From an uncultured Eubacteriales bacterium (GTDB lineage: Bacteria > Bacillota > Clostridia > Christensenellales > CAG-314), in contig UQVY01000001.1 of NCBI GenBank assembly GCA_900544545.1, forward strand, positions 124,001-188,000: a stretch of DNA of 64,000 nt, in the 5' to 3' direction. This document shows positions 55,902-64,000 of this stretch, piece by piece (position 1 is the stretch's first letter; the number at the start of each line of letters is the position of its first letter). A model generated the notes under the pieces. The model was not told where the DNA came from. It ran no database searches and was given only the letters and a program-made list of their open reading frames with translations. The translations under genes and the position numbers were made by a program.

Positions 55902-56309
55902 CTATCCGAGAAGCTTTAAAAGCAGATCGAAAAAAGTCCGCAATTCTTCGTCGGAAAGGTTTTCGGTCATAGGCAGAACCTCGGCGTCGATTTCCTTTTC
56001 CCGCGCGGAAAGAGCGACCGAGCCTTCATCCGTAAGACGGATAACGACCTTTCTCGCGTCGCTTTTTTCGGGAATGCGTTCGATATAGTCCTTTTCCTCG
56101 AGAGTATTGAGAGCTCGGGCTATTCTCGCGGTGGAAACGCCCATAAGTTTCGCAAGGTCGCCCGCTACGATTTCGGAGGGGCTGTCTCGGACGATACGGA
56201 GAATCACGAACATTCCCCGATAGCCGTCTTCGAGAAGCCTCGCGAGTTTTTTCCAGCGTCCGAGCCTGCACAGATAGGTCAGCCTTTGCTTTATCTCAGA
56301 TTTATCCAT
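55902..56309 (-). CDS. MarR-family transcriptional regulator
   Basis: 135 residues from the ATG at 56309 (AGGAG, 7-nt spacer; an upstream in-frame ATG at 56357 lies before the promoter start). The winged helix is VAGDLAKLMGVSTARIARALNTLEEKDYIERIPEKSDARKVVIRLTDEG. It is placed directly upstream of the transporter remnant and probably once controlled it. The promoter contains a palindromic operator. Confidence 0.88.
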   Translation of the reverse strand: MDKSEIKQRLTYLCRLGRWKKLARLLEDGYRGMFVILRIVRDSPSEIVAGDLAKLMGVSTARIARALNTLEEKDYIERIPEKSDARKVVIRLTDEGSVALSAREKEIDAEVLPMTENLSDEELRTFFDLLLKLLG

Positions 56310-56324
56310 ACCTTTCTCCTGTTT

Positions 56325-56368
56325 GCTAACGCTGTTAGCATTATAGCGCGGACTCATCCCTTTGTCAA
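56325..56368 (-). promoter_or_regulatory. Promoter and operator of the MarR gene
   Basis: On the - strand TTGACA (56368-56363), a 17-bp spacer and TATAAT (56345-56340). It abuts the palindrome GCTAAC-GCT-GTTAGC (56325-56339), a likely autoregulatory site. Confidence 0.75.
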
Positions 56369-56469
56369 CGACAAATATAGGACACGAATATAAACGCTTT
56401 ATAAACGCAATGTAAATTTATCGGCAAATCGGAAAAAGGATATCGATTTATTAACCTGTGAAAAAAACC

Positions 56470-56498
56470 TTGCAAAAAAAGGCGTTGTGTGATATAAT
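56470..56498 (+). promoter_or_regulatory. Promoter of the gatCA housekeeping operon
   Basis: TTGCAA (56470-56475), a 17-bp spacer and TATAAT (56493-56498), 48 bases before gatC. Confidence 0.7.
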
Positions 56499-56545
56499 AA
56501 ATATTTGCCGAATGGTTGTAAAATTCAATGTAATCGGAGAGAACA

Positions 56546-56773
56546 ATGCTTGAACTTAAAGACGTAGAAAAGCTGGCTTTTGAAACGAATATCGATCTGG
56601 ACGATCGTGAAGCGGAGTATATTCTTGACAGCATAAACAAACAGATCAATCACGCAGCCTGGCTCAGATTGATAAATACGGACGATATCGTTCCCATCGA
56701 AAACACGCCTTACGCGATGTACGACGACAATAAAGTAGCCGAGGACGAGATCAGACTTTTCGAAAACAAGTAA
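56546..56773 (+). CDS. gatC: Glutamyl-tRNA(Gln) amidotransferase subunit C-like protein
   Basis: 75 residues, slightly shorter than usual (about 95). VEKLAFETNIDLDDREAEYIL is the GatC helix and PYAMYDDNKVAEDEIR the C-terminal belt that binds GatA (usual motif LREDxV). It overlaps nothing and precedes gatA by 11 bases. Together they belong to the transamidosome that makes Gln-tRNA(Gln) or Asn-tRNA(Asn). GatB is not in this operon. Confidence 0.8.
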   Translation: MLELKDVEKLAFETNIDLDDREAEYILDSINKQINHAAWLRLINTDDIVPIENTPYAMYDDNKVAEDEIRLFENK

Positions 56774-56784
56774 AGGATACATAT

Positions 56785-58239
56785 ATGAATATAACCGGAA
56801 TGGATTTATGGGACGTTTTAAGACTGATCAAATCGGGAGAAACCACCTCTTCCGAAGTCGTCGGTCAGTGTCTCGAAAAGGCGAGAGAAACGGCTTATTA
56901 CAACGCTTTTACCTTCGTCAACAAAGACAAGGCTCTCGAAGGAGCGGCGGCCGTGGACGAGAAAATCAAAGCCGACAGACATACGGGCATACTTGCGGGT
57001 ATACCTGTCGCAGTCAAGGACAATATCTGTACGAAGGGTATGCCTACGAGCTGCGGCTCGAATATGCTCAAGGGCAGGATTTTCGACATAGACGCGACGG
57101 CAGTCGCAAAGCTTAAAGAGCAGGACGCCGTTATTTTCGGAAAAACGAATATGGACGAGTTCGCTATGGGAGACGGTAACGTTCATTCCGCCTTCGGAAG
57201 AGCGAGGAATCCTGTCGATCCCGAGAGAGTTCCGGGCGGAAGCAGCGGCGGAAGCGCGGTTACGGTAGCGGTCGGAAGCACGTTCGCGGCTCTCGGTACG
57301 GATACGGGCGGATCGGTGCGTCAGCCAGCGGCTTACTGCGGACTTACGGGAATGAGTCCGACCTTCGGAAGAGTCAGCAAGCACGGAGTCTTTCCGCTTG
57401 CGCCCAGTCTCGATCACGTCGGAATAATCACGAAAACCGTCCGCGACAACCTTCTCGTCTTCGAAACGATTTACGGGCAGGACGTTCACGACAGATCTAC
57501 CTGCATAAGAGAGAACCTTAATTTCGATACGCATTGTCTCGAACACGAGAACAAGAATCTCAGGATAGCGTATCTTTCGCAGTCTTTCGCGCCTATCGTG
57601 GATCCCGAGGTCAGAAGCAATTTCCGTTCCGTTCTGGATTTCTTCGAGAGCGAAGGTCATATAGTCGAGGAGATAGATCTGATTTTCGCTCCGTATATGT
57701 CGGCTATATATAACATTCTCTGCTGCGGCGGAGCGGTCAGAAGCCTCAGTACGATGGACGGAAAGCATTACGGAAACCTTCTCGAACACGCGGCGTCCCT
57801 CGAAGATCAGGCGAGAGCGTCGAGGGGCGAATTTTTCGGACTTGAAGCCAAAAAGCGTCTTATTTACGGGCAGTTCGTAACGAGCAGGGAGAATTTCGAC
57901 GATTATTTCGAAAAGGCGAGAAGAATAAGAACTATGATCGTCGAGTTTTTCAAGGACGTTTTCAGGAGATTCGATATCGTTCTTTGTCCCACGACTCCCG
58001 CACCCGCGCACAGAGCCGATTCCGCCGTTTATACCGAGCAGCTCGAATTCAGCGACGTTTTCCTCGTTTCGTCGAACTTCACCGGCCGTCCGGGGCTTAC
58101 CGTGCCGAGCGGAAAAACCAAGGAAGGTTTGCCTCTGGGAGTGCATTTTATGGGCAAGACTTTTGCCGAGCACGACCTTTATAATCTCGCGTATACGTTT
58201 GAAAGGAAAATAGGCAAGGAGTTTATAACGAGATTATAA
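56785..58239 (+). CDS. gatA: Glutamyl-tRNA(Gln) amidotransferase subunit A
   Basis: 484 residues; amidase-signature enzyme that frees ammonia from glutamine. The Ser-cisSer-Lys triad is visible: Lys78 (VAVKDNI), Ser153/154 (PGGSSGGSA) and Ser177 (GTDTGGSVRQ). Length and the C-terminal GLPLGVHFMGKTFAEHDL match GatA. The stop TAA shares its last base with the ATG of the next gene. The usual neighbour gatB is absent here and may be elsewhere in the genome. Confidence 0.92.
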   Translation: MNITGMDLWDVLRLIKSGETTSSEVVGQCLEKARETAYYNAFTFVNKDKALEGAAAVDEKIKADRHTGILAGIPVAVKDNICTKGMPTSCGSNMLKGRIFDIDATAVAKLKEQDAVIFGKTNMDEFAMGDGNVHSAFGRARNPVDPERVPGGSSGGSAVTVAVGSTFAALGTDTGGSVRQPAAYCGLTGMSPTFGRVSKHGVFPLAPSLDHVGIITKTVRDNLLVFETIYGQDVHDRSTCIRENLNFDTHCLEHENKNLRIAYLSQSFAPIVDPEVRSNFRSVLDFFESEGHIVEEIDLIFAPYMSAIYNILCCGGAVRSLSTMDGKHYGNLLEHAASLEDQARASRGEFFGLEAKKRLIYGQFVTSRENFDDYFEKARRIRTMIVEFFKDVFRRFDIVLCPTTPAPAHRADSAVYTEQLEFSDVFLVSSNFTGRPGLTVPSGKTKEGLPLGVHFMGKTFAEHDLYNLAYTFERKIGKEFITRL

Positions 58240-59207
58240 TGATTGGCAAATTAACTCCCGACGAGCTTCGCGAATGCGTGCTTTCGGTAATTAAAAAAAG
58301 AAGAAAGGAAGTCGTGAAGGGATCCGCTTCGGGCTGCGACAGCGCGGCTCTGAGGACGGACGAACTTCTGCTTTTGACCACCGATCCCATAACCGGAGGG
58401 GCCGACGACTGCGGAAAGCTTGCCGTTCACGTGTGCTGCAACGATATCGCCGCCGCCGGAGGAGAGCCGATGGCCATTCTCGTAACGGTTCTTGCGCCGG
58501 AAAACGCGGGGCTTTCCGATATAAAGAGAGTTATGACCGACGTGGAGCGGGAATCGGAGAAGCTTAACGTGGAAGTTATCGGCGGACACAGCGAATTTAC
58601 CGACGCGGTTAACAGAACCGTCGTAAGCGCGACCGTCGTCGGAATAAAGAGCAGGAACTTCCGTTTCGTTCCCTTTGAAAAGGGACAGAGCGTTATGGTT
58701 ACGAAAACTCTCGGGTTAGAAGGGACTTCCGTTATTGCGGAATCCTTCGCGGAGAGAGTAAGGCTTTCCGACGAAGAGCTTGCGGAGGCGAAATCCGCGG
58801 GGAACAGTCTAAGCGTGGTTGCGGACGGAAGGGCTTCGGTCGAAAGCGGAGCGGAAATCGCGGCTATGCACGACATAACCGAAGGGGGCGTCCTCGGGGC
58901 TTTGTGCGAAGTTCTCGACGGAAGCGGTTTCGGCGCGGAGATAGATATAGACAGCGCTCCCGTGCTTGCGGTTACGAAGAAAATATGCGCGCGGCTTTCC
59001 CTCGATCCTTACAGGCTTTTAAGCAGCGGAAGTATGCTTATCGTAACCTCCGAGCCGGAGAAAGTGGAAAAGGCTTTATCGGGGAAAGGAATCGCTTCGT
59101 CGGTTATAGGGAAAATCACCGACGGGAAAGGCGTTTTCGTCAACGGACGGAGCGAGGCGGTATCGGTGAAACCCGACGAGATATATAAGTTATTCAAGGA
59201 AATATGA
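58239..59207 (+). CDS. AIR synthase-related protein (HypE/PurM-like)
   Basis: 322 residues of the PurM/HypE/ThiL ATP-binding fold: LLTTDPITGG (metal/ATP site), HVCCNDIAAAGGEPMAILVT, GGHSEFTD and MHDITEGGVLGAL. The architecture fits HypE-like proteins, but there are no hydrogenase genes nearby and no HypE C-terminal Cys, so the substrate is open. It overlaps gatA by one base and precedes yicC by one base. Confidence 0.82.
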   Translation: MIGKLTPDELRECVLSVIKKRRKEVVKGSASGCDSAALRTDELLLLTTDPITGGADDCGKLAVHVCCNDIAAAGGEPMAILVTVLAPENAGLSDIKRVMTDVERESEKLNVEVIGGHSEFTDAVNRTVVSATVVGIKSRNFRFVPFEKGQSVMVTKTLGLEGTSVIAESFAERVRLSDEELAEAKSAGNSLSVVADGRASVESGAEIAAMHDITEGGVLGALCEVLDGSGFGAEIDIDSAPVLAVTKKICARLSLDPYRLLSSGSMLIVTSEPEKVEKALSGKGIASSVIGKITDGKGVFVNGRSEAVSVKPDEIYKLFKEI

Positions 59208-59208
59208 T

Positions 59209-60084
59209 ATGAAAAGCATGACAGGGTACGGTAAAGCCGTCGTCGAGAGGGACGGAAGAGAGCTTACCGTCGAAATAAAATCGGTCAATCATCGCTTTCT
59301 CGATATGAATCTCAAGCTGCCCAAGATTTTCTGGCAATTCGAAGATATCGTGAGAAAGACGATTTCCGTGAAAGTGGCGAGAGGACACATAGATCTCTTC
59401 GTAACCTACGCGGACTATTCACAGTCGGGTAAGGAATGCGAGATAGATTACGGTCTCGCGAAGGCTTACGCGGACGCGGCACGGGCTTTGTCCGAAAGAT
59501 TCGGAGTTCCGGACGACCTTACGGCGACGAGCCTTATAAGGTCGCAGGACGTCTTTACGGTAAGACCTGCGGAAATCGACGCGGAGGCTCTTTCCCTTCA
59601 GCTCAAAGAAGCCGTCGATCAGGCGCTCGAGGCTCTGGACGTTATGAGGGTTTTCGAGGGAGAGAAGATGAAAAACGATCTCGAAAACAGAATTTCCAAC
59701 GTCGAAACGCTTACCTCGGAGATAGAGAAATTTGCGCCGAGAGTCGTTACGGACTATAAAGCCAGACTTACGGCGAGGATAAACGAGATTCTCGAAGAGG
59801 GCAGAGCGGACGAAACCCGACTCGATCAGGAAGTATGCTTTTTTGCGGATAAGTGCAACATAGACGAGGAGATAGCGCGGCTGCATTCGCACGTCGACCA
59901 TTTCAGGAAGATGCTCGCAGACGAAAAGCCGGTCGGAAGATCCGCGGATTTCCTCGTTCAGGAGCTTAACAGAGAAACCAACACCGTCTGTTCCAAATCC
60001 AACGATACCGAGCTTACGAGACTCGGACTTCAGCTTAAAAACGAAGTCGAAAAGATAAGGGAACAGATACAGAATATAGAGTAG
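59209..60084 (+). CDS. YicC-family endoribonuclease
   Basis: 291 residues with the diagnostic N-terminus MKSMTGYGKA and C-terminus FLVQELNRETNTVCSKSNDTE. DUF1732 forms the last 85 residues. Relatives (YicC of E. coli, YloC of B. subtilis) are RNases acting on small RNAs or mRNAs. It is first of the conserved yicC-(remA-gmk)-rpoZ-coaBC-priA-def block; remA and gmk are missing here. Confidence 0.93.
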   Translation: MKSMTGYGKAVVERDGRELTVEIKSVNHRFLDMNLKLPKIFWQFEDIVRKTISVKVARGHIDLFVTYADYSQSGKECEIDYGLAKAYADAARALSERFGVPDDLTATSLIRSQDVFTVRPAEIDAEALSLQLKEAVDQALEALDVMRVFEGEKMKNDLENRISNVETLTSEIEKFAPRVVTDYKARLTARINEILEEGRADETRLDQEVCFFADKCNIDEEIARLHSHVDHFRKMLADEKPVGRSADFLVQELNRETNTVCSKSNDTELTRLGLQLKNEVEKIREQIQNIE

Positions 60085-60098
60085 CAGGAGGCAGAATT

Positions 60099-60302
60099 AT
60101 GGTAACAAGACCGTCTATTGACGAATTAACGGAGATCGCCGGCAACAAGTACGTTCTTTGTCGCGCGATAAGCATAAGAGCGAAGGAGCTTAATATTATG
60201 CAGATGGAGGACGAACTCGCGTCCAATATCAAAACTATATCTTACGCCGCTCAGGAGCTTAAAGACGGCAAAATCAAAATCGTAAAGGACGAAGATTATT
60301 GA
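60099..60302 (+). CDS. rpoZ: RNA polymerase omega subunit
   Basis: 67 residues with RPSIDELTEIAGNKYVLCRAISIRAKEL, the omega signature. AGGAGG precedes the ATG. It overlaps coaBC by one base. gmk, which normally sits directly upstream, is replaced by yicC. Confidence 0.9.
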   Translation: MVTRPSIDELTEIAGNKYVLCRAISIRAKELNIMQMEDELASNIKTISYAAQELKDGKIKIVKDEDY

Positions 60303-61486
60303 TGTTTAAAGGGAAGAAGATCGTAGTCGGCGTAACCGGAGGCATTGCCGCCTATAAAACGTGCGGACTCGTATCGGCTCTTCGGAAGCAGGACGCGGAA
60401 ATCGACGTCGTTATGACGAAAAACGCGACGGAATTCGTCGCTCCTTTGACTTTCGAAACGCTTTCGTCGCGCCCGGTAACGGTCGACACCTTCAACAGAC
60501 GCGCGCCCTGGGAGGTAGAGCATATCGCGCTTGCGAAAAAAGCCGATCTTTTCGTGATTGCGCCGGCGACGGCGAATTTCATCGGAAAGTATGCCTGCGG
60601 GATAGCCGACGATATGCTGACCACGACGGTTATGGCGACTCGCGCGCCCGTACTCGTCGTTCCGGCTATGAACACGGGTATGTACGAAAGCGCGGCGGTT
60701 ACCGGGAATATCGCGACTTTGAAGCGAAGGGGCGTTTCCGTTATGGAGGCGGCTTCGGGGCGGCTTGCCTGCGGAGACACGGGGAAGGGCAAAATGCCCG
60801 AGCCGGACGCGATTCTCGCGGAAATGGAAAGGCTTATTTCGGTCAGGAAGGATTTCGTCGGGAAGAAGGTTCTCGTGACTGCGGGAGCAACCGTAGAAAA
60901 GCTCGATCCCGTGCGGTTTATAACCAATTTTTCCAGCGGGAAGATGGGCGTGGCGATTGCCGAAAGAGCGTTTCGGAGAGGCGCGGAGGTAACCCTCGTA
61001 CTCGGAAGACACGGCGTAAGCGTTCCGGGCGGAATAAAAGTGGTTTCGGTCGAAACGACGGAGGATATGTACGAAGCCGTTATGAAAGAGATGAAGGATT
61101 GCGACCTTATCGTCAAAGCCGCGGCTCCGTGCGACTATAAGCCGTCGGTTTTTTCGGGCAACAAAATCAAATCCTCCGAGCTTACGGTCTCTTTTTCCAA
61201 AAACAAGGACATAGCCGCCGAAGTCGGAAGGATTAAAGGCGATAAAAAGCTCGTCGTTTTCAGCGCGGAAACGGAAAATCTCCTCGAAAACGCGAGAAAC
61301 AAGCTTTTGAAGAAGAACGCGGACCTGGTCGTAGCCAACGACGTAACGCAGGAAGGCGCGGGATTCCTTACGGATACGAACAAAGTATATATTCTCGATC
61401 GCAAGGGCGTCGTCGCGGAAACTCCGGTTATGAGCAAATCCGAAGTCGCCGACGTCATTCTCGACTGCGCTGCGGAAATTTTATAA
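60302..61486 (+). CDS. coaBC: Phosphopantothenoylcysteine synthase/decarboxylase
   Basis: 394 residues; the ATG at 60302 overlaps the rpoZ stop. The CoaC half (KKIVVGVTGGIAAYK, His-containing PWEVEHIALAKKAD, PAMNTGMYE) decarboxylates and the CoaB half (VLVTAGATVEKLDPVRFITNFSSG-type) makes phosphopantothenoylcysteine in CoA synthesis. The segment CGDTGKGKMPEPD joins the two domains. A single full-length fusion, as usual. Confidence 0.93.
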   Translation: MFKGKKIVVGVTGGIAAYKTCGLVSALRKQDAEIDVVMTKNATEFVAPLTFETLSSRPVTVDTFNRRAPWEVEHIALAKKADLFVIAPATANFIGKYACGIADDMLTTTVMATRAPVLVVPAMNTGMYESAAVTGNIATLKRRGVSVMEAASGRLACGDTGKGKMPEPDAILAEMERLISVRKDFVGKKVLVTAGATVEKLDPVRFITNFSSGKMGVAIAERAFRRGAEVTLVLGRHGVSVPGGIKVVSVETTEDMYEAVMKEMKDCDLIVKAAAPCDYKPSVFSGNKIKSSELTVSFSKNKDIAAEVGRIKGDKKLVVFSAETENLLENARNKLLKKNADLVVANDVTQEGAGFLTDTNKVYILDRKGVVAETPVMSKSEVADVILDCAAEIL

Positions 61487-61495
61487 CGGCTCGGA

Positions 61496-63688
61496 ATGAT
61501 TTATAACGTTATTGCGGACATATCCAATTCAGAAGTAGACAGAGTCTTCGATTATCTCGGGGCGGACGGAATTCCCGTCGGCTCGAGGGTGTACGTACCC
61601 TTCGGACCGAGAATAATCGAAGGCTACGTTATAAGTACGGCGGAGGAATCCGACTGCGATCCGAGGAAGTTGAAGGACATAGTAGGGGTAATCGACGACC
61701 GTCCGGTCATTCTTCCGGAAATGCTTGTTCTTTCGGAGTTTATGCGGAAGAAATATCATCTCCGTATGATAGACTGTCTGAGGCTTTTCGTTCCTTCCGA
61801 AATGAGAAACGGCAGAGTCCGTCCGCTCGTCAGGAAGTACGTTTCTCTTGCGGAAAACGCGGACGAAAAAATCGCTTCGATAAGAAGTTCAGCCGTAAAG
61901 CAGCTCGCCGCGGCGGAGTATCTTAGAGGAGTTCCCTCCGAGAGTCTCGAAAAACTGAATAAAGATTTCGGAAACGGCGCGGTCAGAGCGTTGATCGATA
62001 AAGGAATAGCTGTCGTGAGTCAGGAAAGGCGCAACAGAACTCCCTTGTCGGAAGTCGGAGCGACCGAAGAGGAAAAGCCGAAGCTCGTACCTTCTCAGCA
62101 GAGTGCGTTCGAGCGGATAACGCAGGGGGAAAGCGGAACCTATCTTCTTCACGGAGTTACGGGAAGCGGAAAAACCGAAGTTTATATGTCCGTCATCGAA
62201 GAGGTCGTAGGTCGGGGAAAGACAGCGGTTATGCTCGTTCCGGAAATATCGCTCACGCCTCTTATGATGAAGAGATTCAGAAGCAGATTCGGGGACAAGG
62301 TCGCCGTTCTTCACAGCGGATTGTCGGCGGGAGAGCGTTTCGACGAATGGTCGAGAATCATTCGCGGAGAAGCTGTCATAGCCGTAGGCGCGAGGAGCGC
62401 GATTTTCGCACCGATGAAGAATATCGGCGTAATCATTATCGACGAAGAGCACGACGGAAGTTATCAGAGCGATTCCAATCCGCGTTACAGCACCTTCGAT
62501 ATAGCCGGATTCAGAAGAAAATACAACGACGCGAAGCTTATCCTCGGAAGCGCGACTCCCTCTCTCGAAAGCTATAAAAAGGCTCTCGACAAGGAGTTTA
62601 CTTTAATAAGAATGCCCGAAAGAATCAATAAGAAGCCGCTTCCGGAAGTCTTTATCGTGGATATGAAGGACGAAAGAGCGACGGGAAACAAGAGCTTTAT
62701 TTCGGGGCTTCTTCGGGAGGAGCTTATATCCGCGGTAAAAGAGGGCAATCAGGCTATTCTTTTCCTCAATCGTCGGGGATACAGCAGCTTCGTTATGTGT
62801 ACGCAGTGCGGATACGTTGCAAAATGTACCGACTGCGACGTAAGTCTGTATTATCATAGAGACGAAAACGTTCTTAAATGTCATTATTGCGGGAAAAAGT
62901 ACAGAATGCTCGACGTTTGTCCGGAATGCAAAAGCGAGCATATACGGAGAGGAAGAACAGGAACCGAGCAGGTAGCGGATTATCTCGCTAAGGAGATTCC
63001 CGGGGCGAAGGTTCTGCGTATGGATTACGACACCACGCAGTCGAAAGAAGCGCATAACGATATTTTAAGGAAATTCGGAAACAGGGAAGCCAATATACTC
63101 GTCGGCACGCAGATGGTAACGAAGGGACACGATTTTCCTTTCGTAACTCTCGTCGGCGTGCTCGAAGGCGATCAGAGTCTGTACCTCAGCGATTATCGGT
63201 CGAGCGAAAGGACCTTCCAGCTTATAACGCAGGTCGCGGGAAGAGCGGGAAGAAAAGACCTCCCGGGGAAGGTCGTCCTTCAGACCTATACGCCGGGACA
63301 TTTCGCGTTGAAATACGCCGCCCGTCAGGATTACGAAGGCTTTTATCACAGAGAGATAAACATAAGAGAAGCCACGAAATTCCCGCCGTTTTCGGTTATA
63401 GTGAGATTTCTTATAACCGGAGAAAACGAAGAGGCCTGTATAGCGACGGTTAACGGACAGTTTGAAAACGTAAGACTTCTTGCGGAGGAGAATCCCGAAG
63501 GATTTATTTTTTTGCAGAAAATGCGTTCGCCTCTCAAACGCATGGAAGGGAAGTACAGATTCCAGATTCTTATGAGGTTGGAACCCGAATATGCGGACGG
63601 GCTTATGCCGCGCCTATTCGAAATAAGCGATATGCACGAAAGAAACGTCAGCGTCTTTGCGGAGACAGATCCGCAGAGTATGATTTAA
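61496..63688 (+). CDS. priA: Primosomal replication restart helicase
   Basis: 730 residues. An N-terminal 3'-DNA-binding domain (VIADISNSEVDRVFDYLG) is followed by a helicase with Walker A GVTGSGKTEVYM, the DEEHDGSY box and motif VI VAGRAGRKDLPG. The zinc-binding insert has CTQCGYVAKCTDCD and CHYCGKKYRMLDVCPEC, so both zinc sites are complete. It restarts stalled replication forks. SD is weak; 9 bases after coaBC. Confidence 0.94.
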   Translation: MIYNVIADISNSEVDRVFDYLGADGIPVGSRVYVPFGPRIIEGYVISTAEESDCDPRKLKDIVGVIDDRPVILPEMLVLSEFMRKKYHLRMIDCLRLFVPSEMRNGRVRPLVRKYVSLAENADEKIASIRSSAVKQLAAAEYLRGVPSESLEKLNKDFGNGAVRALIDKGIAVVSQERRNRTPLSEVGATEEEKPKLVPSQQSAFERITQGESGTYLLHGVTGSGKTEVYMSVIEEVVGRGKTAVMLVPEISLTPLMMKRFRSRFGDKVAVLHSGLSAGERFDEWSRIIRGEAVIAVGARSAIFAPMKNIGVIIIDEEHDGSYQSDSNPRYSTFDIAGFRRKYNDAKLILGSATPSLESYKKALDKEFTLIRMPERINKKPLPEVFIVDMKDERATGNKSFISGLLREELISAVKEGNQAILFLNRRGYSSFVMCTQCGYVAKCTDCDVSLYYHRDENVLKCHYCGKKYRMLDVCPECKSEHIRRGRTGTEQVADYLAKEIPGAKVLRMDYDTTQSKEAHNDILRKFGNREANILVGTQMVTKGHDFPFVTLVGVLEGDQSLYLSDYRSSERTFQLITQVAGRAGRKDLPGKVVLQTYTPGHFALKYAARQDYEGFYHREINIREATKFPPFSVIVRFLITGENEEACIATVNGQFENVRLLAEENPEGFIFLQKMRSPLKRMEGKYRFQILMRLEPEYADGLMPRLFEISDMHERNVSVFAETDPQSMI

Positions 63689-63697
63689 GGAGAACAA

Positions 63698-64000
63698 ATG
63701 GCAGTCAGGAAAATTTTTAAACTCGGGCAGGACGATAAGATACTCAGAAGCAAATGCAGAAAAGTCGAAGCTTTCGACGAAAGACTCGGAAAACTTCTCG
63801 ACGACCTTAAAGAAACGCTTGCGGATATAGGCGGTCTCGGACTTGCCGCGCCGCAGATAGGGGTATTGAGAAGAGCGGTGGTAGTCGAGTATCGGGAGAA
63901 GATCATAGAACTCGTCAATCCGGAATTTACCTTCCTGGGCAAGGAAACGTGCGTGGACAACGAAGGCTGTCTGAGCGTAGTTGGTTACAGAGGACTCGTC
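63698..64000 (+). CDS. def: Peptide deformylase, 3' end outside window
   Basis: 101 codons are visible. Motif 1 is GLGLAAPQIG and motif 2 EGCLS, with the metal-binding Cys. Motif 3 (HExDH) lies beyond the window edge. AAGGAG precedes the ATG, which begins 9 bases after priA. It removes the formyl group from nascent proteins. Confidence 0.93.
   Translation, partial: MAVRKIFKLGQDDKILRSKCRKVEAFDERLGKLLDDLKETLADIGGLGLAAPQIGVLRRAVVVEYREKIIELVNPEFTFLGKETCVDNEGCLSVVGYRGLV

Overview
The window looks like a chromosomal segment of a low/mid-GC Bacillota, most likely an uncultured gut Clostridia (Christensenellales-like is my guess). Three things suggest this: strong AGGAGG-type ribosome binding sites, many sigma-A promoters with exact 17-bp spacers, and very large surface proteins built from BspA-type leucine-rich repeats (LRR). 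The typing is inference; there is no rRNA in the window.

Layout. (1) 1-3.65 kb: the end of a large LRR protein and a small membrane protein. (2) About 3.77-15.05 kb: an AT-rich mobilizable element bounded by a 44-45 bp imperfect inverted repeat. It carries a TnpX/TndX-type large serine recombinase, a TnpW-like small protein, a small accessory protein, a MobV relaxase, an oriT resembling that of pMV158, a promoter containing a LexA box, and a four-gene defence operon. The operon encodes a fused double adenine methylase with an N-terminal HTH, an AlwI/BstNBI-type type IIS endonuclease, a DUF4297/Cap4-like nuclease and an SMC/RecF-like ABC ATPase. The last three genes overlap as ATGA. Two backbone genes (mobV, tnpW) lack AUG/GUG/UUG at the position fixed by the ribosome binding site and homology. 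(3) 15.16-35.35 kb: three giant subtilisin (S8)-LRR surface proteins, two of them lipoproteins and one membrane-anchored. Two MarR regulators each lie directly upstream of a protease gene and have palindromic operators in their own promoters. (4) 36.4-52.4 kb: lipoproteins, a DUF378 protein, a DUF362/ferredoxin protein, a CNNM/CorC-type transporter with an unusual leader, TetR, XRE and DegV genes, a frameshifted methyltransferase, an ATC hydrolase-like protein and an acetyltransferase. (5) 52.6-56.3 kb: a MATE exporter behind a promoter-proximal terminator hairpin, a nitroreductase, the remains of a MacB-like ABC transporter and a MarR regulator. (6) 56.5-64 kb: a housekeeping block gatC-gatA-(HypE/AIR synthase-like)-yicC-rpoZ-coaBC-priA-def. 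gatB is missing from its usual place and gmk is absent between yicC and rpoZ.

The most unusual unit is the defence operon at 8.3-14.9 kb: a type IIS restriction-modification pair translationally coupled to a nuclease plus ABC-ATPase module. It sits on an element whose leftward promoter appears to be SOS-controlled.
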